Assembly: GCF_001422985.1 (NCBI RefSeq)
Contig: NZ_LMNL01000037.1
Span: 112,274 to 163,319, forward strand
Direction: 5' to 3'
Length of the DNA stretch: 51,046 nt
Origin: Methylobacterium sp. Leaf117
Lineage (GTDB): Bacteria; Pseudomonadota; Alphaproteobacteria; Rhizobiales; Beijerinckiaceae
Shown here: in pieces, positions 42,909 to 50,503 of the stretch
How positions within the stretch are numbered: position 1 is the first letter of the stretch
How the letters are laid out: the number at the start of each line of letters is the position of its first letter
Position numbers and translations under genes: made by a program
Notes under the pieces: generated by a model
The model's database searches: none
Seen by the model: the letters and a program-made list of their open reading frames with translations, nothing else
Told to the model about the DNA's origin: nothing

Positions 42909-42934
42909 AACGCCGCACCCGTGGGATGAGTTGC
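42909..42934 (-). promoter_or_regulatory. Possible EcfG-type general-stress promoter
   Basis: On the minus strand GCAAC-N17-CGTT differs by one base from the alphaproteobacterial EcfG consensus GGAAC-N16/17-CGTT. It ends about 95 bases before the GlsB-like start. One mismatch in the -35 makes it tentative. Confidence 0.3.
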
Positions 42935-43083
42935 GCTGCGGCACGCGACTTTGTCGTGTTGCGTCCAAGGGATCGCGCGCCGGGCCTCTTTACGCTCGGG
43001 CACCCGGCGCGGCACAACGCTGGGCCGGACGTCCCGGCGCCACGGGGCGCCGGTCCGGCATGTGAAAGGCACGTATTCCCGCC

Positions 43084-43458
43084 ATGACGATCCAGGCCAC
43101 GCCGATCCAGCGCTTCGAATCCGGTCCCCGCATGAGCCAGGCCGTCACCTACGGCGACATGGTGTTCCTCGCCGGCCAGGTCGCCGGGACCGTGGTGGGC
43201 GCCGGCGTCACCGCGCAGACCCAGGAGATCCTGGGCGAGATTGACCGCCTGCTGGCGGCCGCCGGCACCGACAAGAGCCGCATCCTCACCACCACGATCT
43301 ATCTGGCCGACATCGCCACCTTCGCGGAGATGAACGCCGCCTGGGATGCCTGGGTGCCCCAGGACAACCCGCCCGCCCGCGCCACCGTGGAGGCCAAGCT
43401 CGCCGCCCCCGAATACCTGGTCGAGATCGTGGTGGTCGCCGCGAAAGGACAGGCATGA
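43084..43458 (+). CDS. RidA/YjgF-family deaminase
   Basis: 124 residues. RidA proteins hydrolyse reactive enamines/imines made by PLP enzymes. The family core is seen in SQAVTYGDMVFLAGQVAG, then ILTTTIYLADIATFAEMNAAWDAW and PPARATVEAKLAAPEYLVEI, with the Arg of PARATVE positioned as in active members. Its stop overlaps the next gene's ATG by four bases, so it is coupled to a putrescine-type binding protein. Confidence 0.9.
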   Translation: MTIQATPIQRFESGPRMSQAVTYGDMVFLAGQVAGTVVGAGVTAQTQEILGEIDRLLAAAGTDKSRILTTTIYLADIATFAEMNAAWDAWVPQDNPPARATVEAKLAAPEYLVEIVVVAAKGQA

Positions 43459-44612
43459 TCCGAGCCGGCACCCGCCGCGCGCTCCTCTCCGGGGGGATCT
43501 CCGCCGCAGGGCTGATCGCCGGGGCGCTCGCCGCCCTGGCGCTCGGCCTGCCCGGGGCCCGCGCCGAGACGGCCGCGCCGAAGGGCGAGCGCGTCGTCAA
43601 CATCTACAACTGGTCGGACTACATCGACCCGAAGGTGCTGGAGGCCTTCACCCGGGAGACCGGCATCAAGGTCGTCTACGACACCTACGACAACAACGAG
43701 ATCCTCGAGACCAAGCTGCTGGCCGGGCGCTCGGGCTACGACGTGGTGGCGCCCTCCGGGCCGTTCCTGCAGCGGCTGATCCGGGCGGGCGTGTTCCAGC
43801 CCCTCGACAAGGCGAAGATCCCCAACCTCGTCCATGCCTGGCCCGAGATCGCCGCGCGGCTCGCCACCTACGACCCCGGCAACACCTACGCGGTCGACTA
43901 CATGTGGGGCACCACCGGCCTCGGCGTGAACCTCGCCCTGGTGCGTGAGCGCCTGGGGGCGAACCAGCCCCTCAACACCTGGAGCCTCGTCCTCAACCCG
44001 GGCCTGATGGCCAAGCTCAAGGATTGCGGCGTGATGCTGCTCGATTCGCCCGAGGACCTGATCCCGAGCCTGCTGCCGTTCTACGGCCTCAAGCCGGATT
44101 CCAAGCGCTGGGACGACATCTCCCAGGTCACCGACGCGCTGTTCAAGGTGCGGGGCTCGGTGCGCAAGTTCCACTCGTCGGAATACATCAACGGGCTGGC
44201 CAACGGCGACCTCTGCCTCGCGGTCGGCTATTCCGGCGACATGATGCAGGCCCGCAAGCGCGCCGAGGAGGCCAAGAACGGCGTCGAGATCGGCTACTTT
44301 ATTCCGCGCGAGGGCGCGCTGATGTGGTTCGACGCCTTCGCGATCCCGAAGGACGCGCCCCATCCGGCCGAGGCCCACAGCTTCCTCGACTACATGATGC
44401 GACCCGAGGTGGCGGCGGCCAACACCAACTTCGTCTCCTATGCCAGCGGCAACGGCGCGGCCAAGGCATTCGTCAAGCCCGAGATCCTGGCCAATACCGG
44501 AATCTACCCGGACGAGGCGACGATGCAGCGCCTGTCCACCAACACCGCCTGGGACGACCGCACCCAGCGCTTCGTCACCCGGAGCTGGACCCGGGTGCGC
44601 ACCGGGCGCTGA
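43455..44612 (+). CDS. Polyamine ABC transporter substrate-binding protein, PotF/PotD-like
   Basis: 385 residues with a signal peptide (ISAAGLIAGALAALALGLPGARA). The polyamine-binding family starts with VVNIYNWSDYIDPKVLEAF and has YDVVAPSGPFLQRLI, YMWGTTGLGVNLALV and SYASGNGAAK. It would bind putrescine or spermidine in the periplasm, but no ATPase or permease gene accompanies it, so it must use a partner encoded elsewhere or act as a sensor. Coupled to ridA by ATGA overlap. Confidence 0.9.
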   Translation: MIRAGTRRALLSGGISAAGLIAGALAALALGLPGARAETAAPKGERVVNIYNWSDYIDPKVLEAFTRETGIKVVYDTYDNNEILETKLLAGRSGYDVVAPSGPFLQRLIRAGVFQPLDKAKIPNLVHAWPEIAARLATYDPGNTYAVDYMWGTTGLGVNLALVRERLGANQPLNTWSLVLNPGLMAKLKDCGVMLLDSPEDLIPSLLPFYGLKPDSKRWDDISQVTDALFKVRGSVRKFHSSEYINGLANGDLCLAVGYSGDMMQARKRAEEAKNGVEIGYFIPREGALMWFDAFAIPKDAPHPAEAHSFLDYMMRPEVAAANTNFVSYASGNGAAKAFVKPEILANTGIYPDEATMQRLSTNTAWDDRTQRFVTRSWTRVRTGR

Positions 44613-44630
44613 GGCCCGGCTGAAACGCGC

Positions 44631-44656
44631 AACGGCGGCCCCGCGGGGCCGCCGTT
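44631..44656. terminator. Bidirectional hairpin between PotF-like and NlpD-like genes
   Basis: AACGGCGGCCCC (44631-44642) pairs with GGGGCCGCCGTT (44645-44656) around a two-base centre. It lies between convergent stops. T tracts are short, so the stem itself is the main evidence. Confidence 0.75.
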
Positions 44657-44683
44657 CTCCTGTCCGAACCGGGATGGCGACGT

Positions 44684-46099
44684 TCAGTTGCTGGCGAGGT
44701 GCGGCATCGGGTCGACCGGGGTCGCGCCCTTGCGGATCTCGAAGTGGAGCTGGGGCGAGGTCACGTTGCCGGAGGCACCGGACTTGGCGATGGTCTGGCC
44801 GCGCTTCACCTTCTCGCCCGGACGCACGTCGAGCTCGCCGTTGTGGGCGTAGGCCGAGACGTAGCCGTTGGAGTGCCGCACCAGGACGAGCTTGCCGTAG
44901 CCCTTCACGTCGGAGCCCGCATACGCCACGGTGCCGTCCTCGGCCGCCTTCACCGCCGTGCCCTCGGGCACCGAGATGTTGATGCCCTCGTTGCCGGAGG
45001 TGCCGTAGCCGGAGATCACCCGGCCCTTGGCGGGCCAGCGGAACGACTGCTCGGGAGCGGCGACCGACCCGGTGCTGGCCGGCTCGGCCTTGGGCTGCTC
45101 CACTGCGGCGACCTTCACGGGCGCCTTCGTGGCTTCCTTGTCCTTGGCAGCGGTCTCGGCGGCCTTCGCCTCGGCGACCTTGCGGGCCGCGTCCTTGGCG
45201 GCTTCCGCCTTGGCGAGCTTGGCTTCGGCGAGCTTGGCCTCGGCCTCGGCGGCCTTCGCCTTCTTGGACGCCTCCTTCGCGGCCTCCTTGGCGGCATCGG
45301 CCTTGGCCGTATCGGCCTTCACTTCGGCCTTGGCGTCCTTGATCTCGATCTTGCGGACCGGCTTGTCGTCGGCCTTGGCGACCTGTCCGGGTCGGACATG
45401 GCCCTTGCGGGCCTCGGCCAGCTTGGCAGCCTCGGCGGCCTTGTCCGCGGTCCGGCGCGCCTCGGCGAGCTTGGCGGCGCCCGCGGCCTTCTCGGCGGTC
45501 TTCTCCGCACTCTTGCGGGCCTCGGCGGCCTTGGCGGCTTCCACGAGCCTGCGGGCCTCGGTGAGCTTGGCGGCCTCGGCCTCGCGCTTGGCCTCGGCGG
45601 CTTCGGCTTCGCGGCGGGCTTCGGCGGCGCGCTTCTCGGCGGCGCGGTCGATCATCTTCGGGGCCGGTGCGGCGGGGGCGGCGCGGGTGCTCATCCGGGC
45701 CGCATCGGGGTTCATGCCCGACACCGCCGACGCCGTCATGCCGCCGCCGGAACTCATGCCCCCCGAAACCGGCTCGGTGGAGGCGAGGCGGGTGGTCTGG
45801 GGGCGGGCCGCGACCGGAGCCGCCGCCATCGGGCGGGGCGACATGCCCGCGCCCGGAGCCCCGAGGGCCTGGGACTGGATGCGGCTGGTCCGCACCACCG
45901 GTGCCGGGGCGATCTCGCCCTCCGGCAGGCTGCCCGTCGCGGCGGGCTCGCTCGACAGGTTCGAGGCGAAGGGGTTGCCGAAAGGATCGCCCAAACGGGA
46001 CGCATCCGAAGAACAGGCGGCCGCACCGCCTCCAATCACACCGATGAGAGCGAAACGCGACAGCGTCCTCAATCCCCGACCAGTCCCGCGAACCCGCAT
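44684..46099 (-). CDS. NlpD-like M23 lipoprotein, probable amidase activator
   Basis: 471 residues. The lipoprotein signal ends at lipobox GAAAC near residue 29. A long Ala/Lys/Glu-rich segment (about residues 150-355) reads as coiled coil. The C-terminal M23/LytM domain begins FRWPAKGRVISGYGT. Its zinc ligands are degenerate: NEGINIS replaces the H-x3-D motif and QLHFE the final HLH, as in NlpD/EnvC, which activate amidases rather than cut peptidoglycan. No LysM domain is seen. The start at 46099 follows AGGTGCG. The order serS-surE-pcm-nlpD is the Rhizobiales norm. Confidence 0.88.
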   Translation of the reverse strand: MRVRGTGRGLRTLSRFALIGVIGGGAAACSSDASRLGDPFGNPFASNLSSEPAATGSLPEGEIAPAPVVRTSRIQSQALGAPGAGMSPRPMAAAPVAARPQTTRLASTEPVSGGMSSGGGMTASAVSGMNPDAARMSTRAAPAAPAPKMIDRAAEKRAAEARREAEAAEAKREAEAAKLTEARRLVEAAKAAEARKSAEKTAEKAAGAAKLAEARRTADKAAEAAKLAEARKGHVRPGQVAKADDKPVRKIEIKDAKAEVKADTAKADAAKEAAKEASKKAKAAEAEAKLAEAKLAKAEAAKDAARKVAEAKAAETAAKDKEATKAPVKVAAVEQPKAEPASTGSVAAPEQSFRWPAKGRVISGYGTSGNEGINISVPEGTAVKAAEDGTVAYAGSDVKGYGKLVLVRHSNGYVSAYAHNGELDVRPGEKVKRGQTIAKSGASGNVTSPQLHFEIRKGATPVDPMPHLASN

Positions 46100-46218
46100 C
46101 GACGCACCTGTTTGCCTGACGCAACTTGATGACGTCATTCAAACCGGATTCAGGTTAAGCAACCGTTCCGATTCACCACGTTTGCGCGATGATCGGACCG
46201 GCGCGGAAACCTTTCGGC

Positions 46219-46875
46219 CTACAGGACGCAAGCGCGGCCGGGGGTGAGCGGAGCGAGCCGCAGGGCCGCGCCGGGGCGATTTTCGAGGCTGCCGTCCGCC
46301 ATCCGGGTCCAGGTGACGAGGCCGGCCGCCTCCGGCCGCCCGACCGGGGCGACGAGGCGTCCGCCGGGTGCGAGCAGGCCGGCGAAGTGGTCGGGAATCG
46401 CCGGGACGGTTCCGTTGAGCAGGATGCGGTCGAAAGGCTCCGCCCCCCGCAGGGTCGCCGGATGCAGGCCGTCCCCGAGGATGATGTCGGCGAGCACCCG
46501 GTCCTCTGGCACCAGGTTGTCGCGGGCGTCGTCCGCCAGGGTGGCGTAGCGCTCGAGGCTGTGGACATGGGCGGCGCCCAGCCGCAGCAGCAGGGCGGTG
46601 ACGTAGCCCGAGCCGGTGCCGATCTCGAGGATCCGGGCGCCCGGGCGCAGGGCCAGCGCCTTCAGCATCGCCGCCACCGTGGTCGGCGCCGTCATGGTCT
46701 GGCCGCAGGGCAGCGGAAGGGCGAGGTCGCGCCGGGCGAGGTCGCGGTAATGGGCGGGGGCGAAGCGCTCGCGCGGCACCCGCTCCATCGCCCGCAGGGT
46801 GTCGGTGTCGCGCACGCCACGGCCGCGCAGGGCCATGACGAAGGCCGCGTCCTCGATCGAGCCCTCGTGCATCAT
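46219..46875 (-). CDS. pcm: Protein-L-isoaspartate O-methyltransferase
   Basis: 218 residues. Methylates isoaspartyl residues in aged proteins for repair. Motifs are RVPRERFAP, the substrate loop as GQTMTAPTTVAAML (usual GQTISQP), SAM motif I as ILEIGTGSGYVTALL, and DRILLNGTVP. It lies 33 bases after surE, in the same direction. Confidence 0.93.
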   Translation of the reverse strand: MMHEGSIEDAAFVMALRGRGVRDTDTLRAMERVPRERFAPAHYRDLARRDLALPLPCGQTMTAPTTVAAMLKALALRPGARILEIGTGSGYVTALLLRLGAAHVHSLERYATLADDARDNLVPEDRVLADIILGDGLHPATLRGAEPFDRILLNGTVPAIPDHFAGLLAPGGRLVAPVGRPEAAGLVTWTRMADGSLENRPGAALRLAPLTPGRACVL

Positions 46876-46908
46876 GGCTGGCTCTCGACCGGTTCCGCGC
46901 CCGTCGCC

Positions 46909-47688
46909 CTACGCGGCGAAGCCCTGCGCCGAGAACCCTTGCGCGAAGCGCGTCAGGCTCGGCTCATCGGTGAGGTCGAGGCGCAGCGGCGTGACCGAGA
47001 TGCGCTTCTCCGCGATGGCCTTGAGGTCGGTGCCGTGGCCGGGCTGGAAGGTGGCCTTGGCGAAGGCGAGCCAGAAATAGGGATTGCCGCGCCCGTCCTG
47101 GCGGGCATCGATCTGGAGCAGGGCCTGGTTGCGGAACCCCTGCGCGGTCACGGCCGTGCCCACGACCTCCTCCGGCTCGCAATCCGGGAAGTTCACGTTG
47201 ACGACGATGCCGGGCTCGATCCCGATGTCGAGGATCTTGCGGACGACCCCGGGGCCGTGCTCGGCCGCGCAGTGCCACTTGATGGCGCCGCGCCCGCCGG
47301 CCCCGTAGGCCTGGCTCAGCGCGATGGAGCGCACGTTGAGGATCGTCCCCTCCATCGCCGCCGCGATGGTGCCCGAATAGGTCACGTCCTCGGCGACGTT
47401 CTGGCCGCGGTTGACGCCCGAGAGCACGAGGTCCGGCCCGTGGTCCTTGAGGATGTGGCGCACGCCCATGATCACGCAGTCGGACGGCGTACCCTTCACG
47501 GCGAAGCGCTTCTCGGCGACCTGGCGCAGGCGCAGGGGGTCGTTCAGCGACAGCGAGTGCGACACGCCGGACTGGTCGGTCTCGGGTGCGACCACCCAGA
47601 CGTCGTCCGAGATGGCGCGGGCGATCCCCTCCAGGGTCTCGAGCCCCGGCGCGTGAATGCCGTCGTCGTTGGTGACGAGAATGCGCAT
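46909..47688 (-). CDS. surE: 5'/3'-nucleotidase SurE
   Basis: 259 residues. Metal-dependent nucleotidase important in stationary phase. It begins MRILVTNDDGIHAPG, with the acidic metal site DD at 8-9, and contains QSGVSHSLSL, LVLSGVNRGQN and YSGTIAAAMEG. The ATG shares one base with the serS stop (TGATG), so translation is coupled. Confidence 0.95.
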   Translation of the reverse strand: MRILVTNDDGIHAPGLETLEGIARAISDDVWVVAPETDQSGVSHSLSLNDPLRLRQVAEKRFAVKGTPSDCVIMGVRHILKDHGPDLVLSGVNRGQNVAEDVTYSGTIAAAMEGTILNVRSIALSQAYGAGGRGAIKWHCAAEHGPGVVRKILDIGIEPGIVVNVNFPDCEPEEVVGTAVTAQGFRNQALLQIDARQDGRGNPYFWLAFAKATFQPGHGTDLKAIAEKRISVTPLRLDLTDEPSLTRFAQGFSAQGFAA

Positions 47689-48971
47689 CAGCTCTTGAAC
47701 CCCTCGATCCGGTCGATCCCGCCCATATAGGCCTTCAGCACCGACGGCACCGTGACGCTGCCATCCGGGTTCTGGTAGTTTTCCATCACGGCGATGAGCG
47801 CCCGGCCGACCGCGACGCCGGACCCGTTGAGGGTATGGACGAACTGGACCGCCTTGCCGTCCCGGGCACGGACGCGCGCGTTCATCCGTCGCGCCTGGAA
47901 GTCGCCGCAGACCGAGCAGGACGAGATCTCCCGGAAGGTCTCCTGGCCCGGCATCCAGACCTCGATGTCGTAGGTCTTCTGGGAGGCGAAGCCCATGTCG
48001 CCGGTGCAGAGGGTCATGATCCGGTAGGGCAGGTCGAGCTTCTTCAGCACCGCCTCGGCCGAGCCGAGCATGCGTTCGTGCTCCGCGGCCGACTGCTCCG
48101 GATTGGTGATCGAAACCAGCTCGACCTTGTTGAACTGGTGCTGGCGCAGCATGCCGCGGGTGTCGCGCCCCGCCGACCCGGCCTCGGCCCGGAAGCACGG
48201 GGTCAGGGCGGTGAAGCGCAGGGGAAGCTCCTCCTCGTGCAGAATGCTTTCGCGGACGAGGTTGGTGAGGGGGACTTCCGCCGTGGGGATGAGCCAGTGC
48301 TCGCCCGCCTGGAACTGGTCGTCCCGGAACTTCGGCAACTGCGCCGTGCCGAACATCGCCTCGTCGCGCACCAGGATCGGCGGCGCCACCTCGGTGTAGC
48401 CGTGCTCGCCCGTGTGCAGGTCGAGCATGAACTGCCCCAGCGCCCGCTCCAGGCGGGCGAGCTGGCCTTTCAGCACCACGAAGCGGGCGCCGGACATCCG
48501 CGCGGCGGCCTCGAAATCCATCAGGCCGGAGGCTTCGCCGAGTTCGAAATGCTGCTTTCCGGTGGCAAGCTGCGGCCGGTGGGCCGTGAAGCGGCGGTAC
48601 TCGACGTTGCCGTGCTCGTCGGCGCCCTCGGGCACCTCCGGGTTCGGGCGATTCGGGATCGCGGCGAGGCGGTCGTCGAGCGTCCTGGCGGCCTCCGCTT
48701 GGGCCGTCTCCAGGGCCGGTGCCGCGTCCTTCAGGCGGGCGACCTCGGCCATGAGGTCCTGCGCCCGGGCCTCGTCCCGGGCCTTCTTGGCGCCGCCGAT
48801 CTCCTTGGCCAGGGCGTTGCGGCGCTCCTGGTTGGCCTGCGCGGCCGAGATCGCGGATTTGCGCTGGTCGTCCAGGTCGATGAGTTCGACGGCGAGCGGC
48901 GCCAGCCCGCGCCGGCGCAGGGCGTCATCGAAGGCGTCCGGGTTCTCGCGGATGGCGCGGATGTCGTGCAT
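47688..48971 (-). CDS. serS: Seryl-tRNA synthetase
   Basis: 427 residues, class II synthetase. The N-terminal coiled-coil arm spans about residues 30-100 (ERRNALAKEIGGAKKARDEA). Motif 2 includes FRAEAGSAGRDTRGMLRQHQFNKVEL and motif 3 NGSGVAVGRALIAVMENYQ, both shown here only in part by function. Usual length. It normally follows tatC in Rhizobiales, but here lies on the opposite strand. A hairpin sits directly before its ATG. Confidence 0.96.
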   Translation of the reverse strand: MHDIRAIRENPDAFDDALRRRGLAPLAVELIDLDDQRKSAISAAQANQERRNALAKEIGGAKKARDEARAQDLMAEVARLKDAAPALETAQAEAARTLDDRLAAIPNRPNPEVPEGADEHGNVEYRRFTAHRPQLATGKQHFELGEASGLMDFEAAARMSGARFVVLKGQLARLERALGQFMLDLHTGEHGYTEVAPPILVRDEAMFGTAQLPKFRDDQFQAGEHWLIPTAEVPLTNLVRESILHEEELPLRFTALTPCFRAEAGSAGRDTRGMLRQHQFNKVELVSITNPEQSAAEHERMLGSAEAVLKKLDLPYRIMTLCTGDMGFASQKTYDIEVWMPGQETFREISSCSVCGDFQARRMNARVRARDGKAVQFVHTLNGSGVAVGRALIAVMENYQNPDGSVTVPSVLKAYMGGIDRIEGFKS

Positions 48972-48997
48972 GGGCTCGGCTCGTACGATGCGAGCCC
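48972..48997 (-). promoter_or_regulatory. Hairpin abutting the serS start codon
   Basis: GGGCTCG (48972-48978) pairs with CGAGCCC (48991-48997), ending one base before the ATG, and a competing shorter stem uses the inner CGAGC. No free ribosome-binding site is visible, so translation may depend on opening this stem. A second stem CCCGAC/GTCGGG lies at 49022-49036. Confidence 0.45.
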
Positions 48998-49082
48998 GAC
49001 GCTTAGCCGCATCGGCCCCGGCCCGACAAGGTCGGGTGGGCCATGCCGGCCCCGCTCATGGGACCGAATCTCAGACGAACGG

Positions 49083-49126
49083 CGTCGTCTTTCCGGGACT
49101 GCGAAGCAGGGCCCGGAAAGACGACG
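49083..49126. repeat. Long perfect hairpin, REP-like
   Basis: A 15-base arm (49083-49097, starting CGTCGTCTTTCC) pairs without mismatch with 49112-49126 around a 14-base loop. It lies between lolA and serS. The form resembles dispersed palindromic intergenic elements of Rhizobiales. It may also act as the 3' end of the lolA transcript. Confidence 0.75.
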
Positions 49127-49192
49127 CGGGCGGCAAAACCGGCGTCTTGGAATTCGGGCCGGGACACCACGGGAGGTTTGGATCCCGACGCG

Positions 49193-50143
49193 CTACTGCG
49201 CCCGGATCTGGCGCTCGGCCGCCTTGTCCTCGGCGCGGCCGTAATTGATGAAGAACAGATTGCCCTCCACGGCGCGCCCCTTCTGCAGGTTCGAGAGCTG
49301 CACCGTGGTCTGGTAGCCCTGCGGATCGGTGATCCGCCACTGGCTCAGGGTCTTCACCTCGGCATCGAAGAACAGCTGGATCTTCGAGGTGCCGCCCAGC
49401 GTGGAGCGGTCCTCCAGGGAAAGGCGCAGGCCGCCCGGATCGTTGGCCACGTCGATCACGGAGAGGTCGCGGGCGAGGTCGATCTTTTCGCGCAGCAGGA
49501 ATTTCAGGGGCGTCTGCGAGATGAAGTAGAGGTCCTGGGTCCCGAGCTTGCGGTCCTTGACCGCCACCGAGGTCCCGTCGGCCACGATCTCCAGGGGGGA
49601 GGGCTGGTCGTAGTCGAAGCGCAGGCGGCCGGGTTTGGCCAGGGTCAGCTTGCCGCCGATGCGGCGCCCGTCCGGGCCGATCTGAATGAAGTTGCCGGTG
49701 AGCGTGGTCATGCCGTTGAAGTAGGCGTTGGCCTGCGCGATCACGGTGGCGTCGTCCGCCTCCGGCGCGATGGCGGCGGCGGGCGCGCCCACGGCCGCGA
49801 CCTTGGCACCAGCCTTCGGATCGCCGGCCTTCGGATCGGTGGACTTCGAATCAGCGGACTTGGACTCCGCCTTGGCCTTGGCCGCAGCGGCCTTGTCGGC
49901 GGCCACCTTGTCCGACGGCTTGGCGGCCTTCGGCGCCTGGGCCACGGGCTTCTTCGGCGGGGCGGCGGGAGCCGCCGGGGCGGGCTCGGGCTCCGGTTCC
50001 GGCGCGGGGGCCGGCTGCTCCTTGCGGCCGAACAGGCCGTCGAGGAACGAGGAGACCTGGGCGGAGGCCGGCTGCGGCAGGGCGAGACCCGCCGCCAGGA
50101 CGAGCAGCGGACCGGCGGCGAGGCGGTGACGGCGGCCGATCAT
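49193..50143 (-). CDS. lolA: LolA-like outer-membrane lipoprotein carrier protein
   Basis: 316 residues. The signal peptide is LLVLAAGLALPQPASAQ. The LolA domain starts near residue 130 (ANAYFNGMTTLTGNFIQ) and continues with GKLTLAKPGRLRFDYD, then LEIVADGTSVAVKDRKL. Between them lies an 85-residue Pro/Ala/Lys-rich spacer. LolA ferries lipoproteins through the periplasm. ftsK lies upstream, as in many Rhizobiales, but xth, the usual next gene, is absent here and found at 17 kb. Confidence 0.9.
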   Translation of the reverse strand: MIGRRHRLAAGPLLVLAAGLALPQPASAQVSSFLDGLFGRKEQPAPAPEPEPEPAPAAPAAPPKKPVAQAPKAAKPSDKVAADKAAAAKAKAESKSADSKSTDPKAGDPKAGAKVAAVGAPAAAIAPEADDATVIAQANAYFNGMTTLTGNFIQIGPDGRRIGGKLTLAKPGRLRFDYDQPSPLEIVADGTSVAVKDRKLGTQDLYFISQTPLKFLLREKIDLARDLSVIDVANDPGGLRLSLEDRSTLGGTSKIQLFFDAEVKTLSQWRITDPQGYQTTVQLSNLQKGRAVEGNLFFINYGRAEDKAAERQIRAQ

Positions 50144-50503
50144 CGGGACGCTCCCTTGAGGCGATTCACGGATTGTGCGGGCGACGCCCGCTTAGAAGCC
50201 GGCCCTGTGGCGAATATGCGACGGGTGGGATCGGGCATCGACCGAAGGCAGGACACCGGACGATCCCGAAGCCAGCGACGCCCCCCACGCAGTCCAGGAA
50301 GCGCGATGCCGATGGCGCCCCACCGTCATTCCGGGGCGCCGCAGGCGAGCCCGGCCCCGAAGGGGCGCGCCAGCGGCGCGCGATCCGGAACCGCCGACAG
50401 CGTCAAATTTTGCGCACCCCATGTGTCCGGATCCCGGGCTCCGCGACGCGGCCCCGGGATGACGGATCGTGCCGGACAGGGTCCGGTACGCGAGGTCTGT
50501 GGC
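50144..50503. other. 360-base intergenic region between ftsK and lolA
   Basis: No gene is evident. The right half is filled by an imperfect inverted repeat (50323-50465). The left 170 bases show nothing recognisable beyond the region that must hold the lolA promoter. Confidence 0.5.
50323..50465. repeat. Imperfect large inverted repeat, REP/RPE-like
   Basis: CCGTCATTCCGGGGC at 50323-50337 matches, at 14 of 15 bases, the reverse complement of 50451-50465. Similarity continues inward (GCGAGCCCGG against GCGGAGCCCGG). Such paired palindromic units with GTCATTCCGGG ends are common dispersed elements in Rhizobiales. Confidence 0.65.

Noticed and set aside
44684..46099. Ala/Lys/Glu-rich repeats as a CRISPR or satellite array
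   Set aside because: The repeats are irregular, in frame and encode a coiled coil; there are no uniform repeats with spacers.
43299..46142. 947-codon minus-strand open frame over ridA, the PotF-like gene and nlpD
   Set aside because: Its composition is that of an out-of-phase shadow, and the genes it crosses have clear families and signals.
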